A DNA stretch of 44,528 bases from Bacteroidales bacterium (GTDB lineage: Bacteria; Bacteroidota; Bacteroidia; Bacteroidales; ML635J-15): NCBI GenBank assembly GCA_017620015.1, contig JAFZRE010000013.1, forward strand, positions 1 to 44,528, in the 5' to 3' direction. The position numbers and the translations under genes were made by a program. This document shows positions 31,274 through 41,246 of this stretch, piece after piece. How positions within the stretch are numbered: position 1 is the stretch's first letter; every line of letters starts with the position of its first letter. The notes below the pieces were generated by a model. It was not told the origin of the DNA. It worked only from the letters and a program-made list of their open reading frames with translations, and ran no database searches.

Positions 31274-34210
31274 TTAGTAGTTGAAAACTTCGTCAACTGT
31301 AAGTTCCTTTACATCACCGTAAGTCTTGAGCAGGTTGAAATCAACCTTATCCTTCGGACCTACAATCATAATGTCGAAGGTTTTGCCCTGGATGTGCTCG
31401 TTGAAGAACTTGGTTGCGTCTTCAAGTGAGAAGTTCTTTACTGCATCGTAAACTTCCTTGCGGTAGTCGTTTTCGATTCCGCGTTCCTTGTTTGCAAGGT
31501 AGTTCCAGAAGATACCGCTCTTTATGATTCTTTCGGTGTTAATCTGGCTGATGATAGCCTGACGGCTGGTCTCGAACGATTCGGGCGACTGCTTGAGTTC
31601 GTTCATGAGTTCGCCGAGAGCCTCAAGTGCTTCCTTCATCTTGTCGGGCTGAGTGCTGAGGTAGCCGATTACATAGTTAGACTTGCCTGTCTTTCCTGCC
31701 TGGTTGTAGCCTGCATAGCAACCATATGCCAAACTCTTTGCTTCACGGATTTCCTGGAAAACTATGCTCGACATTGAACCGCCATAATATTCGTTGAACA
31801 TTGTTGCTATTGGCAACAACGACTTGTCGAACTTAACATCCTTTGATACCAATTCGATGAATACCTGGGTCATCTGGTAGTTGACGAAAAGTACCTGTGG
31901 CTTTTCGTAGTCGCGTTCTACAAATTCCTTTGCAGCAGGATAATCCTTGTAGTTGCCCGAAACATTGTGGTTTGCCTTGATAAGTTCTGCAACCTTGTCC
32001 ATTTCTCGTGGACCATAGTAGAATATCTGGTGCTTGTAGTTAAGCATGTCCTTTATGATATTGGTAAGTTCTTCGGGGTCGATAGCCTTGAGTTCTTCTG
32101 TGCTGAGGTTGTTGGTGAAACGCGATTCTTCACCGTACTGCGAACGTGATACAAGTCCGCTGAGGATAGCGTTCTTGTTGAGCTTTGTATTTGAACGTCC
32201 CTTGAGGATGCTGTTTACAAATTCGTCGTAAACTTCCTTATCGGGCTTAACGTTTGCAAGGATTTCTTCCATGAGTTTGAGGGCAGTTTCGAGGTTCTCA
32301 TCGAGGCCGCTTACATAAACATAGCATCTGTCGGCACCGCTGCTAACACCAAAGTTGCATCCGAGACGATACCATTCCTTTGCAAGTTCTTCGACGGTCT
32401 TGTCGGTTGTGCCGAGGTAGTCGAGATAATCAACAGCAAGAGCAAGCTTCTTGTCGTTGTCCTTACCCATGTCGAGGATGTAGTACAATGAGAACAAGTT
32501 GTTTGCTTCGTTCTTAATGTAGCTCATAGGCAGGTTGGTTGCAAGGTCAGTGGTCTGGATTTTTGCCTTGTAGTCAACAAATTCTGGGCTGATAGCTGCT
32601 GGTTCTTCCTTCTTGAGTTCGGTTACGAAAGCCGATTCGCTTCCGCGGTCGATGTTGAGTTGGGTGATAGCCGGCTTGTCAACGTGCATTACGTTGTCGG
32701 GTTCGCCTATGCGCTTGTATGCAACAAGGTAGTTGTCCTTGAAGAATTCGTTGGCGAACTTAACGAGTTCGTCCTTAGTCATCTTTTCATAGTTTTCGAT
32801 GTCGAAGATTTCTTCTTCCCAAGGAGTCTGCGAAATGAAAGCATTTACAAACGAATATGCAATCCTGTTGCCTTCAATCTGTCTTATCTGGTCAAGCTTC
32901 ATTTCGTTTACGATAGCTTCGAGAAGCCATTCTTCGAATTCTCCCTTCTTAACCTTTTCGAGTTCAGCCATCATCAAGTCCTTAACTTCTTCAAGGCTCT
33001 GACCTTCGCGTGGCATACCTGTCATTTCGAACATTCCGTAGTCGTTGAGAGCATAGCCGTATGCATAAGCACCCATTACCTTCTGTGCAGTGTTAAGGTC
33101 GAGGTCCATAAGACCAGCATGACCATTGTAGAGAATCTGACCTATCATTGATAAGTACTTTGATTCTTGTGACTTGTTACCTTGTGAACGCCATACTACG
33201 CATACGTTCTCTGGTTCCGGTCCGTGAAGTTCGATTTCGTCAATTGCTGTACGTTCTTCTTCTGGAGTGTAGGTGAATTCTGGTACGTTCGGGTTCTTTT
33301 CCATTTTACCCCAGTACTTGTCGATTATCTTGATAGTTTCTTCGAAATCGAGGTCACCCGACATACAAATTGCCATGTTGTTCGGAACATAGTAGTTTGC
33401 CTTGAACTTCATAACGTTAGCCATTGATGGGTTTTTCAAGTGCTCGCCCTTACCGATGATAGCGGTTCCGTACGGGTGGTTCTTGAAGAGAGTTGCAAAG
33501 ATAGTGTTGCTGAGTCTGCGTCCATCGCGGTCCTGATTCATGTTGAACTCTTCGAAGATGGTTTCGAGTTCGGTGTGGAAAAGACGGAGAACAAGGTTCT
33601 GGAATCTTTCGCTTTCAACCTTTGCCCAGCGGTCGATTTCGTTCGAAGGAATTTCGTTTACATAAACGGTTTCTTCGTAGGATGTCCAAGCGTTTGTTCC
33701 GGTAGCACCGAGAATCGAGCAAATCTTGTCGTACTCGTTAGCAATTGCGTACTTCGATGCTTCTTGCGAAAGGCTGTCAATCTGAGCGTAAATAGCGGCT
33801 TTCTTTTCCGGGTCGGTTTCGGCGGCGTGTTCTTCAAACTTGTCGCTGATTGCCTGGATGAGAACGCTTTCCTTTTCCCAGTCCTTTGTTCCAATCTTGT
33901 CGGTACCCTTAAACATCATGTGCTCGAAGTAGTGGGCAAGACCGGTAGTTTCGCGCGGGTCGTTCTTTGCACCAGCCCTTACTGCGATGTAGGTTTGTAT
34001 TCTCGGCTCGTCCTTGTTTACAGCGAGGTAAACCTTCAAGCCGTTGTCCAATGTGTAGATACGAGTACCCGATGGGTCGTTCTCTACATATTCGTAATTG
34101 TATCCGTTGGCGTCCTTGGCTGTCTTGGTTTCGTGTCCAGTGTTTGCCGACTTCTTGCAGCCTGCCAGAGCGAATACTAATGCTAAAATTATTAATGCAT
34201 ACTTCTTCAT
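31274..34210 (-). CDS. M16 family zinc metallopeptidase, lipoprotein, two-repeat form
   Basis: 978 residues. A lipoprotein signal ends LAGC with Cys18, so it is anchored in the envelope. The inverted zinc motif HxxEH is HYFEH (93-97, in GLAHYFEHMMFKGT), and the third ligand is probably in TELETIFEEFN, after an insert of about 40 residues that includes a helical stretch. The second half holds the inactive M16 C-terminal repeats (for example SIVFQEIREAKSLAYGCYAGYN), typical of pitrilysin-like clamshell peptidases that degrade peptides. In the periplasm or on the surface it could process peptides for uptake. It lies downstream of secDF with a terminator between them. I found no TAnnTTTG directly upstream of it. 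Confidence 0.93.
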   Translation of the reverse strand: MKKYALIILALVFALAGCKKSANTGHETKTAKDANGYNYEYVENDPSGTRIYTLDNGLKVYLAVNKDEPRIQTYIAVRAGAKNDPRETTGLAHYFEHMMFKGTDKIGTKDWEKESVLIQAISDKFEEHAAETDPEKKAAIYAQIDSLSQEASKYAIANEYDKICSILGATGTNAWTSYEETVYVNEIPSNEIDRWAKVESERFQNLVLRLFHTELETIFEEFNMNQDRDGRRLSNTIFATLFKNHPYGTAIIGKGEHLKNPSMANVMKFKANYYVPNNMAICMSGDLDFEETIKIIDKYWGKMEKNPNVPEFTYTPEEERTAIDEIELHGPEPENVCVVWRSQGNKSQESKYLSMIGQILYNGHAGLMDLDLNTAQKVMGAYAYGYALNDYGMFEMTGMPREGQSLEEVKDLMMAELEKVKKGEFEEWLLEAIVNEMKLDQIRQIEGNRIAYSFVNAFISQTPWEEEIFDIENYEKMTKDELVKFANEFFKDNYLVAYKRIGEPDNVMHVDKPAITQLNIDRGSESAFVTELKKEEPAAISPEFVDYKAKIQTTDLATNLPMSYIKNEANNLFSLYYILDMGKDNDKKLALAVDYLDYLGTTDKTVEELAKEWYRLGCNFGVSSGADRCYVYVSGLDENLETALKLMEEILANVKPDKEVYDEFVNSILKGRSNTKLNKNAILSGLVSRSQYGEESRFTNNLSTEELKAIDPEELTNIIKDMLNYKHQIFYYGPREMDKVAELIKANHNVSGNYKDYPAAKEFVERDYEKPQVLFVNYQMTQVFIELVSKDVKFDKSLLPIATMFNEYYGGSMSSIVFQEIREAKSLAYGCYAGYNQAGKTGKSNYVIGYLSTQPDKMKEALEALGELMNELKQSPESFETSRQAIISQINTERIIKSGIFWNYLANKERGIENDYRKEVYDAVKNFSLEDATKFFNEHIQGKTFDIMIVGPKDKVDFNLLKTYGDVKELTVDEVFNY

Positions 34211-34249
34211 AAATATTTGATTTTGATTAATTTTTTCCTCATAATTAAA

Positions 34250-34279
34250 GAAAAAAGGCTGTAGTTACAGCCTTTTTTC
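34250..34279 (-). terminator. Strong terminator after secDF
   Basis: A perfect inverted repeat with arms GAAAAAAGGCTGTA and TACAGCCTTTTTTC, and a two-base centre. On the minus strand it ends in a T-run. Confidence 0.88.
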
Positions 34280-34294
34280 AAAATATCATACTAA

Positions 34295-37200
34295 TTATTT
34301 TGTTTCTTCACCTTTCTTCTTGCCAACGCCAAAGAGGTAAGCCATTGGGGAGGCGATGAAGATTGAAGAGTAGGTACCTACGATGACACCGATGAGCAAT
34401 GCGAAGCAGAAGCCTCTGATTGATTCACCGCCGAAGATGAATATTGCGAGCAATACCACCAAGGTTGTCATAGAGGTGTTGATTGTACGACCAACTGTGC
34501 TGTTTACTGCCGAGTTGATAACATCTTTCCTATTGCGGTTGGGGTACAAGCCTGTGTATTCCCTGATACGGTCGAAGATAACCACGGTATCGTTGATTGA
34601 GTAACCTACGATAGTCAGGATTGCTGCGATGAATGCCTGGTCGATTTCCATGTTGAACGGCATTACTGCGTAGAGCAACGAGAAAAGACCGAGGGTTATC
34701 AAAACGTCGTGTACCAAAGCGATGGTTGCACCGAGAGAGTACTGCCACTTGCGGAACCTGAGGAGGATGTAGAGGAACATTACCACAAGTCCGAGGAGGA
34801 TAGCAACCGATGACTTGGTCTTGATGTCGTCGGCAACTGTAGGTCCTACAACCTGCGATGTCTGGCGGTATTCCTCGAAGAATGTCCTTTCGTCAACGCC
34901 ATCTGGAAGGAACTTGCCGTTCTTCAAGCCTGTGTAAAGGAGGTTGTCGGCTTCTTCGCCAGCAGCCTTGTCCTTTATCTGGTCAATCTTGTACTGGGTT
35001 GTAATCTTAACTTGGTTAGCATCACCAAAAGTCTTCACAACTGGACGGTCACCGTAAACGCCTTCAAGTGCAATTGCAACCTGTTCGGGTTCTACATTGT
35101 TTTCGAACTTAACAACATAGTTACGACCACCTGTGAAGTCGATACCCTGCTTCAAACCTAAAGTGCACAACGAGATGATACCAACTACTATCAATGTTCC
35201 AGAAATGATGAAGGCAATCTTGCTGCCCTTGAGGAAATCGAAGTGCAGGTTGGTGAATGCATTGTTTGTGAGCTTGTTGCCAACAGTAATCTTTCTGTCC
35301 TTATCGAGCATCTTGGTGAAGATGATACGGGTGATGAAGATTGCGGTAAACAACGAAGTGAGGATACCTATAATAAGAGTAGTTGCGAAACCTCTAACAG
35401 GACCAACACCGAAGTAAGCAAGAACTATACCTATAAGAATAGTAGTGATGTTGGAGTCGAGGATTGCTGAATAAGCGTTCTTGTAACCGTCTGCCACAGC
35501 CGACTTAATCATCTTGCCAGCTCTCATTTCTTCGCGGATACGTTCGTAGATAAGTACGTTAGCATCCACCGACATACCTATTGTAAGTACCATACCTGCG
35601 ATACCAGGGAGTGTAAGTACTGCACCAAGTGATGCCATTACACCGAAGATGAGGAAGAGGTTGCAAATCAAAGCAACGTCTGCAACGATACCAGCCTTGT
35701 TGTAGTAGAAAATCATGTAGATAAGTACAAGGATGAAAGCGATGATGAACGAGTACATACCCGAGTCGATAGCCTTCTGACCAAGTGACGGACCAACAAC
35801 TTCCTTAGAAAGGATAACAGCCGGAGCAGTCATCTTACCAGCTTTCAGTACGTTTGCCAAGTCGGTTGCTTCTTCGAGGGTGAAGTTACCAGTAATCTGA
35901 GAACGTCCGCCCTTGATTTCATCGTTTACGTTTGGTGCCGAATATACAGCGCCGTCGAGTACGATTGCAATAGCACGGTTAATGTTTTCCTTGGTGATTC
36001 TTGCCCACTGGGTAGAACCGGAATTGTTCATTGCCATTGTTACTTCGGCTGTTGCGCTTGTCTGACCGAATTCCTGACGAGCATCGGTAACAACTTCGCC
36101 GTTGAGGGCAGCCTTACCGTCCTTCGAAGCCTTGAGAGCGTAGAGTTCGTAGTATCCCGGAGCTTCCTTGATTTCCTTGAATCCCCATGCAAATGAGAGG
36201 TCTTTCTTGAACAAGCTCTTTATTTCCTTGCGGTTGAGGTCGGCCATGATTGATTCCATATCGGCTTTCTTTGCGAAACCTACTACTGGTCCACCAACGC
36301 TACGTTTACCAGCCTGCGGGAGCAGACGATTAAAGATCGAGTATTCAGCGTCACCTTCGTTTTCTGCAACGGTTTCTTCAACCTTGGTGCTGTCGGCAAC
36401 AGCAGTAGTGTCGGCTTCTGCGATTGCTGGTTCAGCAACAGTGTCGGCTTCTACATTTGCGTTACCTCTTGTTGCTTCGGCCTTCTTAGCGGCAATTATT
36501 GCCTGGTTGGCAGCAATAAGAGAACTCTGAATTTCATTATAGTTGTAGGTCTCCCAGAATTCGAGAACAGCAGCCTGCTTCAAAAGTTTTTCAACACGTT
36601 CTGGGTCCTTGATACCCGGAAGTTCGATGTGGAAAACACCCTTTACAGCAACGTCCTTCTGGATGTTGGGCTGAACAACGCCGAACTGGTCGATACGCTT
36701 ATTGATAACGTCGTATGCATTACCGATAGCAGCATCGTATTCCTTTGTCAAATAATCGATTACTTCTTCGTCGGTCGAAGTTATCTGTATCTTGTCCTGA
36801 TTTTGTGATGTAGCGAACAAGTATGCCATTGCCGGCTTGTCGGCCATTTGCATTTCCTTGTAAGCCTTGCCGAAACTTTCGATGAAGTTGGTACCTGTCT
36901 GGTCTGAAGTCTGCTTTCCAGCCTGTTCGATAGCGGCCAAAAGTGCAGGGTCGTTGTTGTCCCTTGCCAGCGACAGCAGTACATCTTCTGCTGAAATTTC
37001 CAACGAAATGTTCATACCGCCCTTGAGGTCCAAACCCAAGTTAAGTTCTCTTTCCTTACAATCCTTATAGGTGTATTTCTTCAAGAGCCTGTACACCACC
37101 TGATTGTCAACTGAATCCAAATACGCCTTTTTCTCTTTGTCAACCAAAACGTTGCGGTCGGCGTCTGTAAGATTGCTAAAATTACCGTTTTTGACGTATG

Positions 37201-37333
37201 CCTCCACGCGTTCTTCTGCTTCTGCTTCTGCCTCGCCTTCAACCTTGTTTACTACAAAGGTGAACGACAAGTAGTACAAGCTGATGAGTGCAAGCAATAC
37301 CGATAATAAAATAATCGCTCCTCTGTTACGCAT
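34295..37333 (-). CDS. secDF: Fused protein translocase SecDF
   Basis: 1012 residues, SecD and SecF in one chain as is usual in Bacteroidota. SecDF uses the proton gradient to pull exported proteins through SecYEG. Visible parts: TM1 near the N-terminus; the SecD motif DLKGG (102-106); the P1 domain; TM blocks with GMSVDANVLIYERIREE; then the SecF part with FTGGRNYVVKFE (about 735) and GYSINDTVVIFDRIREY (about 915). Residues about 280-335 form a low-complexity Ala/Glu/Thr-rich insert (KKAEATRGNANVEADTVAEP and onward) in the periplasmic P1 region. It supplies the Sec step for all signal-peptide proteins here. The promoter TATATTTG lies at 37379-37386. Confidence 0.96.
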   Translation of the reverse strand: MRNRGAIILLSVLLALISLYYLSFTFVVNKVEGEAEAEAEERVEAYVKNGNFSNLTDADRNVLVDKEKKAYLDSVDNQVVYRLLKKYTYKDCKERELNLGLDLKGGMNISLEISAEDVLLSLARDNNDPALLAAIEQAGKQTSDQTGTNFIESFGKAYKEMQMADKPAMAYLFATSQNQDKIQITSTDEEVIDYLTKEYDAAIGNAYDVINKRIDQFGVVQPNIQKDVAVKGVFHIELPGIKDPERVEKLLKQAAVLEFWETYNYNEIQSSLIAANQAIIAAKKAEATRGNANVEADTVAEPAIAEADTTAVADSTKVEETVAENEGDAEYSIFNRLLPQAGKRSVGGPVVGFAKKADMESIMADLNRKEIKSLFKKDLSFAWGFKEIKEAPGYYELYALKASKDGKAALNGEVVTDARQEFGQTSATAEVTMAMNNSGSTQWARITKENINRAIAIVLDGAVYSAPNVNDEIKGGRSQITGNFTLEEATDLANVLKAGKMTAPAVILSKEVVGPSLGQKAIDSGMYSFIIAFILVLIYMIFYYNKAGIVADVALICNLFLIFGVMASLGAVLTLPGIAGMVLTIGMSVDANVLIYERIREEMRAGKMIKSAVADGYKNAYSAILDSNITTILIGIVLAYFGVGPVRGFATTLIIGILTSLFTAIFITRIIFTKMLDKDRKITVGNKLTNNAFTNLHFDFLKGSKIAFIISGTLIVVGIISLCTLGLKQGIDFTGGRNYVVKFENNVEPEQVAIALEGVYGDRPVVKTFGDANQVKITTQYKIDQIKDKAAGEEADNLLYTGLKNGKFLPDGVDERTFFEEYRQTSQVVGPTVADDIKTKSSVAILLGLVVMFLYILLRFRKWQYSLGATIALVHDVLITLGLFSLLYAVMPFNMEIDQAFIAAILTIVGYSINDTVVIFDRIREYTGLYPNRNRKDVINSAVNSTVGRTINTSMTTLVVLLAIFIFGGESIRGFCFALLIGVIVGTYSSIFIASPMAYLFGVGKKKGEETK

Positions 37334-37378
37334 TTTTACTAAAATTTTTAACTAATTTACATTATATTTTTAAGGTCG

Positions 37379-37386
37379 CAAATATA
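37379..37386 (-). promoter_or_regulatory. -7 promoter element (TATATTTG) for secDF
   Basis: A minus-strand match to TAnnTTTG 45 bases upstream of the ATG at 37333. Confidence 0.58.
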
Positions 37387-37551
37387 GTGTTTTTTTGAAA
37401 CATACAGAGTGAATATTTTTTTTATTTTTTTTGACGCGTAAAACGTTGGCAGTTAACAAGAAAAGAAATGCGACATGATTTTGGCTGTTCCTTTGAGCAA
37501 TCAAAATGAAACTATTTTTGAAAAACATTTTGCAGTTTTAAAAACTTGTTG

Positions 37552-37559
37552 TACTTTTG
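37552..37559 (+). promoter_or_regulatory. Promoter for initiator tRNA (TTG, 19-base spacer, TACTTTTG)
   Basis: TACTTTTG ends 9 bases before the tRNA, with TTG at 37530-37532. It is the same -7 octamer as in front of tRNA-Ala. Confidence 0.68.
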
Positions 37560-37568
37560 CGGCGCAAT

Positions 37569-37641
<73 letters not shown>

Positions 37642-37653
37642 CTAAAAACGAAT

Positions 37654-37677
37654 AGGATGCTTTGGCATCCTTTTTTT
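37654..37677 (+). terminator. Terminator after tRNA-fMet
   Basis: AGGATGC and GCATCCT form a 7-base stem with a TTTG loop, followed by a run of T. Confidence 0.88.
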
Positions 37678-37869
37678 GTCTGTATGTTGCTGGGGATAAG
37701 ACAACTTTTTCAGTTATTTTGATTCTTTCAAATTCTGCTGTACAACATAATTTTGTGCTTGCGGATAAAAACTTAAAAATACTTATTTTGCAAAAAATTT
37801 TTTTTGTGAAACGGGGCTGTCATCGCCTTTTTGTAACAACGGCAGAACGCTAACGCCACTTTTTTTGAC

Positions 37870-39546
37870 ATGACAACAACAGCTATAATTTCGGCAATAC
37901 TGACACTGCTTTCCGGCATCGGAATTTTTCTTATCGCGTGTCAGATGATGAGCACAAACCTCGAGTCGGCAAGTTCGAGCAAACTGAAGAACCTATTTGC
38001 AAAGGCATCAAAAAGCAAGCTTCTTGGAGTGGGAATCGGTGCGTTGGGAACGGCGGCAATCCAAAGTTCTGGTGCTACTACCGTGATGGTCATCGGTTTC
38101 GTGAATGCAGGAATAATTTCGCTGGCGCAGGCGGCAACAATGATTTACGGTGCAAACATCGGTACCACCATCACTGCTCAGATTGTCGCCCTCGGTATGT
38201 TCGGCGAAAGCGTACTTTCCACAACCATAATATTTTCGGCGTTTGCAGGCATAGGTGCTTTTGTAATGCTGTTCGCAAAAAGCGATTTCTGGAAGCGCAT
38301 CGGCGGAATTTTCACTGGCTTTGGAATGCTGTTCGTCGGCTTGAGCCTTATGAGTTCCTCAATGTCGGCCTTTGCCGAAATGGAAGCCGTGAAGACTTTC
38401 CTTGCTGGAATAAGCAATCCGATTCTGCTGGTGCTAATAGGTGCAATTTTCACAGCCATAATACAAAGTTCGTCGGTGATGACCTCCATTGCGCTTGCTA
38501 TGGTTGTAACGGGACTTGTAACTCTCGACCAGGGTATTTTCCTTACAATTGGTTCCAATGTCGGATCTTGCGTGGTGGCTATAATAGCTGGTGTGACGAG
38601 CGGCAGAAATGCTCAGCGTACAGCATTGATTCACTTGATATTCAATGTCAGCGGTGCAGTGCTGTTCCTTGTGGCTGCATTTGTGATGGGACTTGTTTCC
38701 GACAATGTCACTTTCGGTAACATTTTCAACCGTATGTTCCCCGATGTACCACAGATGCAACTCGCAATGTTCCACACAATATTCAATGTGGTAACTGTGA
38801 TAATAGTTCTTCCGCTTACAAATGCGCTCGTAAAGCTTGTCTGCAAGATGATTCCCGACAAGGTTGATGCCGACACCGACAGTCCGCGACTGTTCTTCGT
38901 CGATGACAATATGTTGAAGACTCCGCCTGTGGCAGTGCAGCAGACAAAGCGCGAAATAGTGAATATGGCGCAGATTGCAATCGAAAACTTCAACCGCTCG
39001 CTCGACATTGTAACAAAACTCGACTTTTCGGAAAAGGAAACCTTTGTGAAAAACGAAAACCAGCTTAACTTCTTGAATACCGCAATTATAGACTATGTGG
39101 TTAAGTTGTCGAAAATGCGTCAGCTGAGCGAAAAGGACCACAATTATCTTACTACTACTTTCCGCAGTGTCAGGGACTTGGAACGTATCGGCGACTATGC
39201 AGAGAATATTGTCGAGTATGCAGGAATGCTAAAGGAAACCGGCGAAAAGTTTTCGTCGCAGGCAGTGGAGGAAATTGATAATGTGCGTACGCTTATCAAC
39301 GAGTTGTACGACAAGATAATGAAGGCCTACAGCGATGAGGATTTCGATGCGTTTGCCGAAGCCGACAAGATAGAAGATAAGATAGATGAATATACGAAGT
39401 ATATGGAAACCAGTCATATTGCGCGACTATCACTTGGACTATGTTCGCCTAATGCCGGAGCCGAATATCTGTCGTTGTCGTCAAACGCTGAACGTGTTGC
39501 CGACCACTTGATAAACGTAGGCAAGACAATTAGAAGGCTGGTATAA
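37870..39546 (+). CDS. Na+/phosphate cotransporter family protein with PhoU-like C-terminal domain
   Basis: A 558-residue inner-membrane protein of the PNaS (NptA/YjbB-like) family, which moves phosphate with sodium. It has the two inverted QSS repeats (65-67 in AIQSSGATTVMV and 199-201 in AIIQSSSVMTSI), each followed by a GANIGTT or GSNVGS motif, and about nine hydrophobic segments up to residue 325. Residues about 355-558 are a helical PhoU-like domain (VRDLERIGDYAENIVEY and NAERVADHLINVGKTI carry the metal-binding ExxxD-type motifs), which probably senses phosphate status. No clear TAnnTTTG was found in the 190 bases upstream, where I see no gene. It converges with the phosphohexomutase gene 36 bases on. 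Direction of transport is not decided by sequence. Confidence 0.93.
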   Translation: MTTTAIISAILTLLSGIGIFLIACQMMSTNLESASSSKLKNLFAKASKSKLLGVGIGALGTAAIQSSGATTVMVIGFVNAGIISLAQAATMIYGANIGTTITAQIVALGMFGESVLSTTIIFSAFAGIGAFVMLFAKSDFWKRIGGIFTGFGMLFVGLSLMSSSMSAFAEMEAVKTFLAGISNPILLVLIGAIFTAIIQSSSVMTSIALAMVVTGLVTLDQGIFLTIGSNVGSCVVAIIAGVTSGRNAQRTALIHLIFNVSGAVLFLVAAFVMGLVSDNVTFGNIFNRMFPDVPQMQLAMFHTIFNVVTVIIVLPLTNALVKLVCKMIPDKVDADTDSPRLFFVDDNMLKTPPVAVQQTKREIVNMAQIAIENFNRSLDIVTKLDFSEKETFVKNENQLNFLNTAIIDYVVKLSKMRQLSEKDHNYLTTTFRSVRDLERIGDYAENIVEYAGMLKETGEKFSSQAVEEIDNVRTLINELYDKIMKAYSDEDFDAFAEADKIEDKIDEYTKYMETSHIARLSLGLCSPNAGAEYLSLSSNAERVADHLINVGKTIRRLV

Positions 39547-39570
39547 TATTTATTTATAGGTATATCGTAG

Positions 39571-39599
39571 TGGGCAAATCGATTAACCGATTATCCCAT
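39571..39599. terminator. Possible shared hairpin between convergent genes
   Basis: TGGG and CCCA, then AATCG and CGATT, can pair around a short loop. The hairpin overlaps the stop codon of the phosphohexomutase gene and has no strong T-run, so this is a weak call. Confidence 0.35.
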
Positions 39600-40974
39600 T
39601 AATTTCATCCATTATCCTCTTTGCAAGCACATCGGCCTTTTCAAGGGTACTGCTTTCGGAGTAGATGCGGATTATAGGTTCGGTGTTCGACTTGCGCAGG
39701 TGTACCCATTCCTTTGTGTCAGGAAACTCAATCTTTACACCGTCGATGGTAGAAACAGGCTGGTTTGCATATTTCTGCGCCATTGTCTTCAGTATGTTGT
39801 CGACGTTGATTTTTTCGTTGAGCTGAATTTTGTTTTTTGAAATTGAATATTCGGGGAATGTGCGTCGCAAATCGCTTACCTTCATCTTCTTTTCTGCCAT
39901 AAGCGAAAGGAACAAGGCTATTCCTACAAGGGCATCGCGTCCGTAGTGGACTTCGGGGTAAATTACACCGCCATTGCCTTCGCCACCGATTACAGCGTTG
40001 GTTTCCTTCATCTTGGTAACGACATTCACTTCGCCGACTGCGGCGGCATTGTACGCACAACCGTATTTTTCGGTCACATCGCGCAAAGCGCGTGTCGATG
40101 ACATATTGGAAACCGTATTGCCCGGAGTTTTCGACAAAATGTAATCGGCAACCGAAACCAGCGTGTATTCCTCACCGAACATCTGTCCGTCTTCGCAGAT
40201 TATTGCAAGCCTATCGACGTCGGGGTCAACTACAAAGCCGACGTGGGCGTTCTGCTTCGGCATTTCCGATGCAATCTGGGTAAGGTTTTCGGGAATAGGT
40301 TCAGGAGTGTGGGCAAAATGTCCGTTTGCCTCGCAGTTGAGCTCAACTATGTTGTTCACGCCAAGTTTTTTCAAGAGTTTTGGCAGTACGATTCCGCCGA
40401 CTGAGTTTACGCAGTCGATTACAACCTTGAAGTTGGCTGCCTTTATTGCATCGAGGTTCAGGACTTTCATTTTCAGAACCATGTCGATGTGGCGGTCTTC
40501 GTAGTTGGCGATTTTGGTTTCCTTGCCAAGATGGTCGATGTCGTTGTAGGTGAAGTCTTCCGATTCGGCAATTGCGAGCACGTCCTTGCCTTCCTTGTCG
40601 GTGAGGAATTCACCGTGGCAGTTGAGGAGCTTCAGCGCGTTCCACTGCTTGGGGTTGTGGCTTGCCGTGATGATGATTCCGCCGGCAGCCTTTTCTAAGA
40701 TTACCGCCATTTCGGTGGTAGGCGTGGTTGCCATACCTATATTAATGACCTCAAATCCAAGCGATACCAAGGTTGAGACTACAATGTTTTCGACCATTTG
40801 TCCCGAAAGGCGAGCGTCGCGACCGACAACGATTTTGTTGTTGGAGAGTCCCTGCTTGCGGTTCCAGATGCCGTATGCGGTTGTGAACTTTACTATATCT
40901 ATTGGTGTAAGGTTTTCTGAAATTTGTCCGCCAATTGTTCCGCGGATGCCCGATATTGATTTAATCAGTGTCAT
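39583..40974 (-). CDS. glmM: Phosphohexomutase, probable phosphoglucosamine mutase (GlmM-like)
   Basis: 463 residues of the alpha-D-phosphohexomutase superfamily. The active-site serine is Ser105 in IITASHNPKQWNALK, the metal loop is DPDVDR (250-255), the sugar loop is GEGNGG (331-336), and the phosphate-binding loop is RKSNTEPIIR (427-436). GlmM converts glucosamine-6-phosphate to glucosamine-1-phosphate for peptidoglycan and lipopolysaccharide. The GEGNGG loop and the length fit the phosphoglucosamine mutase-like form common in Bacteroidota, but phosphomannomutase or phosphoglucomutase activity cannot be excluded by reading, so the gene symbol is tentative. The promoter TACCTTTG (41001-41008) lies 27 bases upstream. 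Confidence 0.85.
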   Translation of the reverse strand: MTLIKSISGIRGTIGGQISENLTPIDIVKFTTAYGIWNRKQGLSNNKIVVGRDARLSGQMVENIVVSTLVSLGFEVINIGMATTPTTEMAVILEKAAGGIIITASHNPKQWNALKLLNCHGEFLTDKEGKDVLAIAESEDFTYNDIDHLGKETKIANYEDRHIDMVLKMKVLNLDAIKAANFKVVIDCVNSVGGIVLPKLLKKLGVNNIVELNCEANGHFAHTPEPIPENLTQIASEMPKQNAHVGFVVDPDVDRLAIICEDGQMFGEEYTLVSVADYILSKTPGNTVSNMSSTRALRDVTEKYGCAYNAAAVGEVNVVTKMKETNAVIGGEGNGGVIYPEVHYGRDALVGIALFLSLMAEKKMKVSDLRRTFPEYSISKNKIQLNEKINVDNILKTMAQKYANQPVSTIDGVKIEFPDTKEWVHLRKSNTEPIIRIYSESSTLEKADVLAKRIMDEINGIIG

Positions 40975-41000
40975 ATTGTGCTAGTTTTAAGATTTATGCA

Positions 41001-41008
41001 CAAAGGTA
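41001..41008 (-). promoter_or_regulatory. -7 promoter element (TACCTTTG) for the phosphohexomutase gene
   Basis: A minus-strand match to TAnnTTTG close upstream of the ATG at 40974. Confidence 0.6.
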
Positions 41009-41118
41009 ATGAAGAAATTTTCGTTTGATATGGTAAAAAAATAGGTATGGGGATATTTTTATCAACAAGATATGTGAAAATAGAACTGGTAAAATTTTGT
41101 AGCGTAATGTAGTATGGT

Positions 41119-41126
41119 TATATTTG
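41119..41126 (+). promoter_or_regulatory. -7 promoter element (TATATTTG) for the TPR-CHAT gene
   Basis: Matches TAnnTTTG and would give a leader of about 115 nt before the ATG at 41247, longer than for most genes here. The leader contains an AAGCG ... CGCTT inverted repeat but no recognised riboswitch. Confidence 0.5.
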
Positions 41127-41246
41127 CAGACTGATTACGAAGCGTTATACTTTTTGTGTATTAGCGTCACGCTTTGTTTGTAGGTTGTCCGTTTGGCGCT
41201 GACGGGCATATATAGTTGCTCACGACACTCATAAGTGATATGTTAT

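Noticed and set aside
37938..38720. 260-residue alternate frame inside the Na/Pi gene
   Set aside because: Cys/Arg/His-rich shadow of the membrane-protein frame; no plausible protein.
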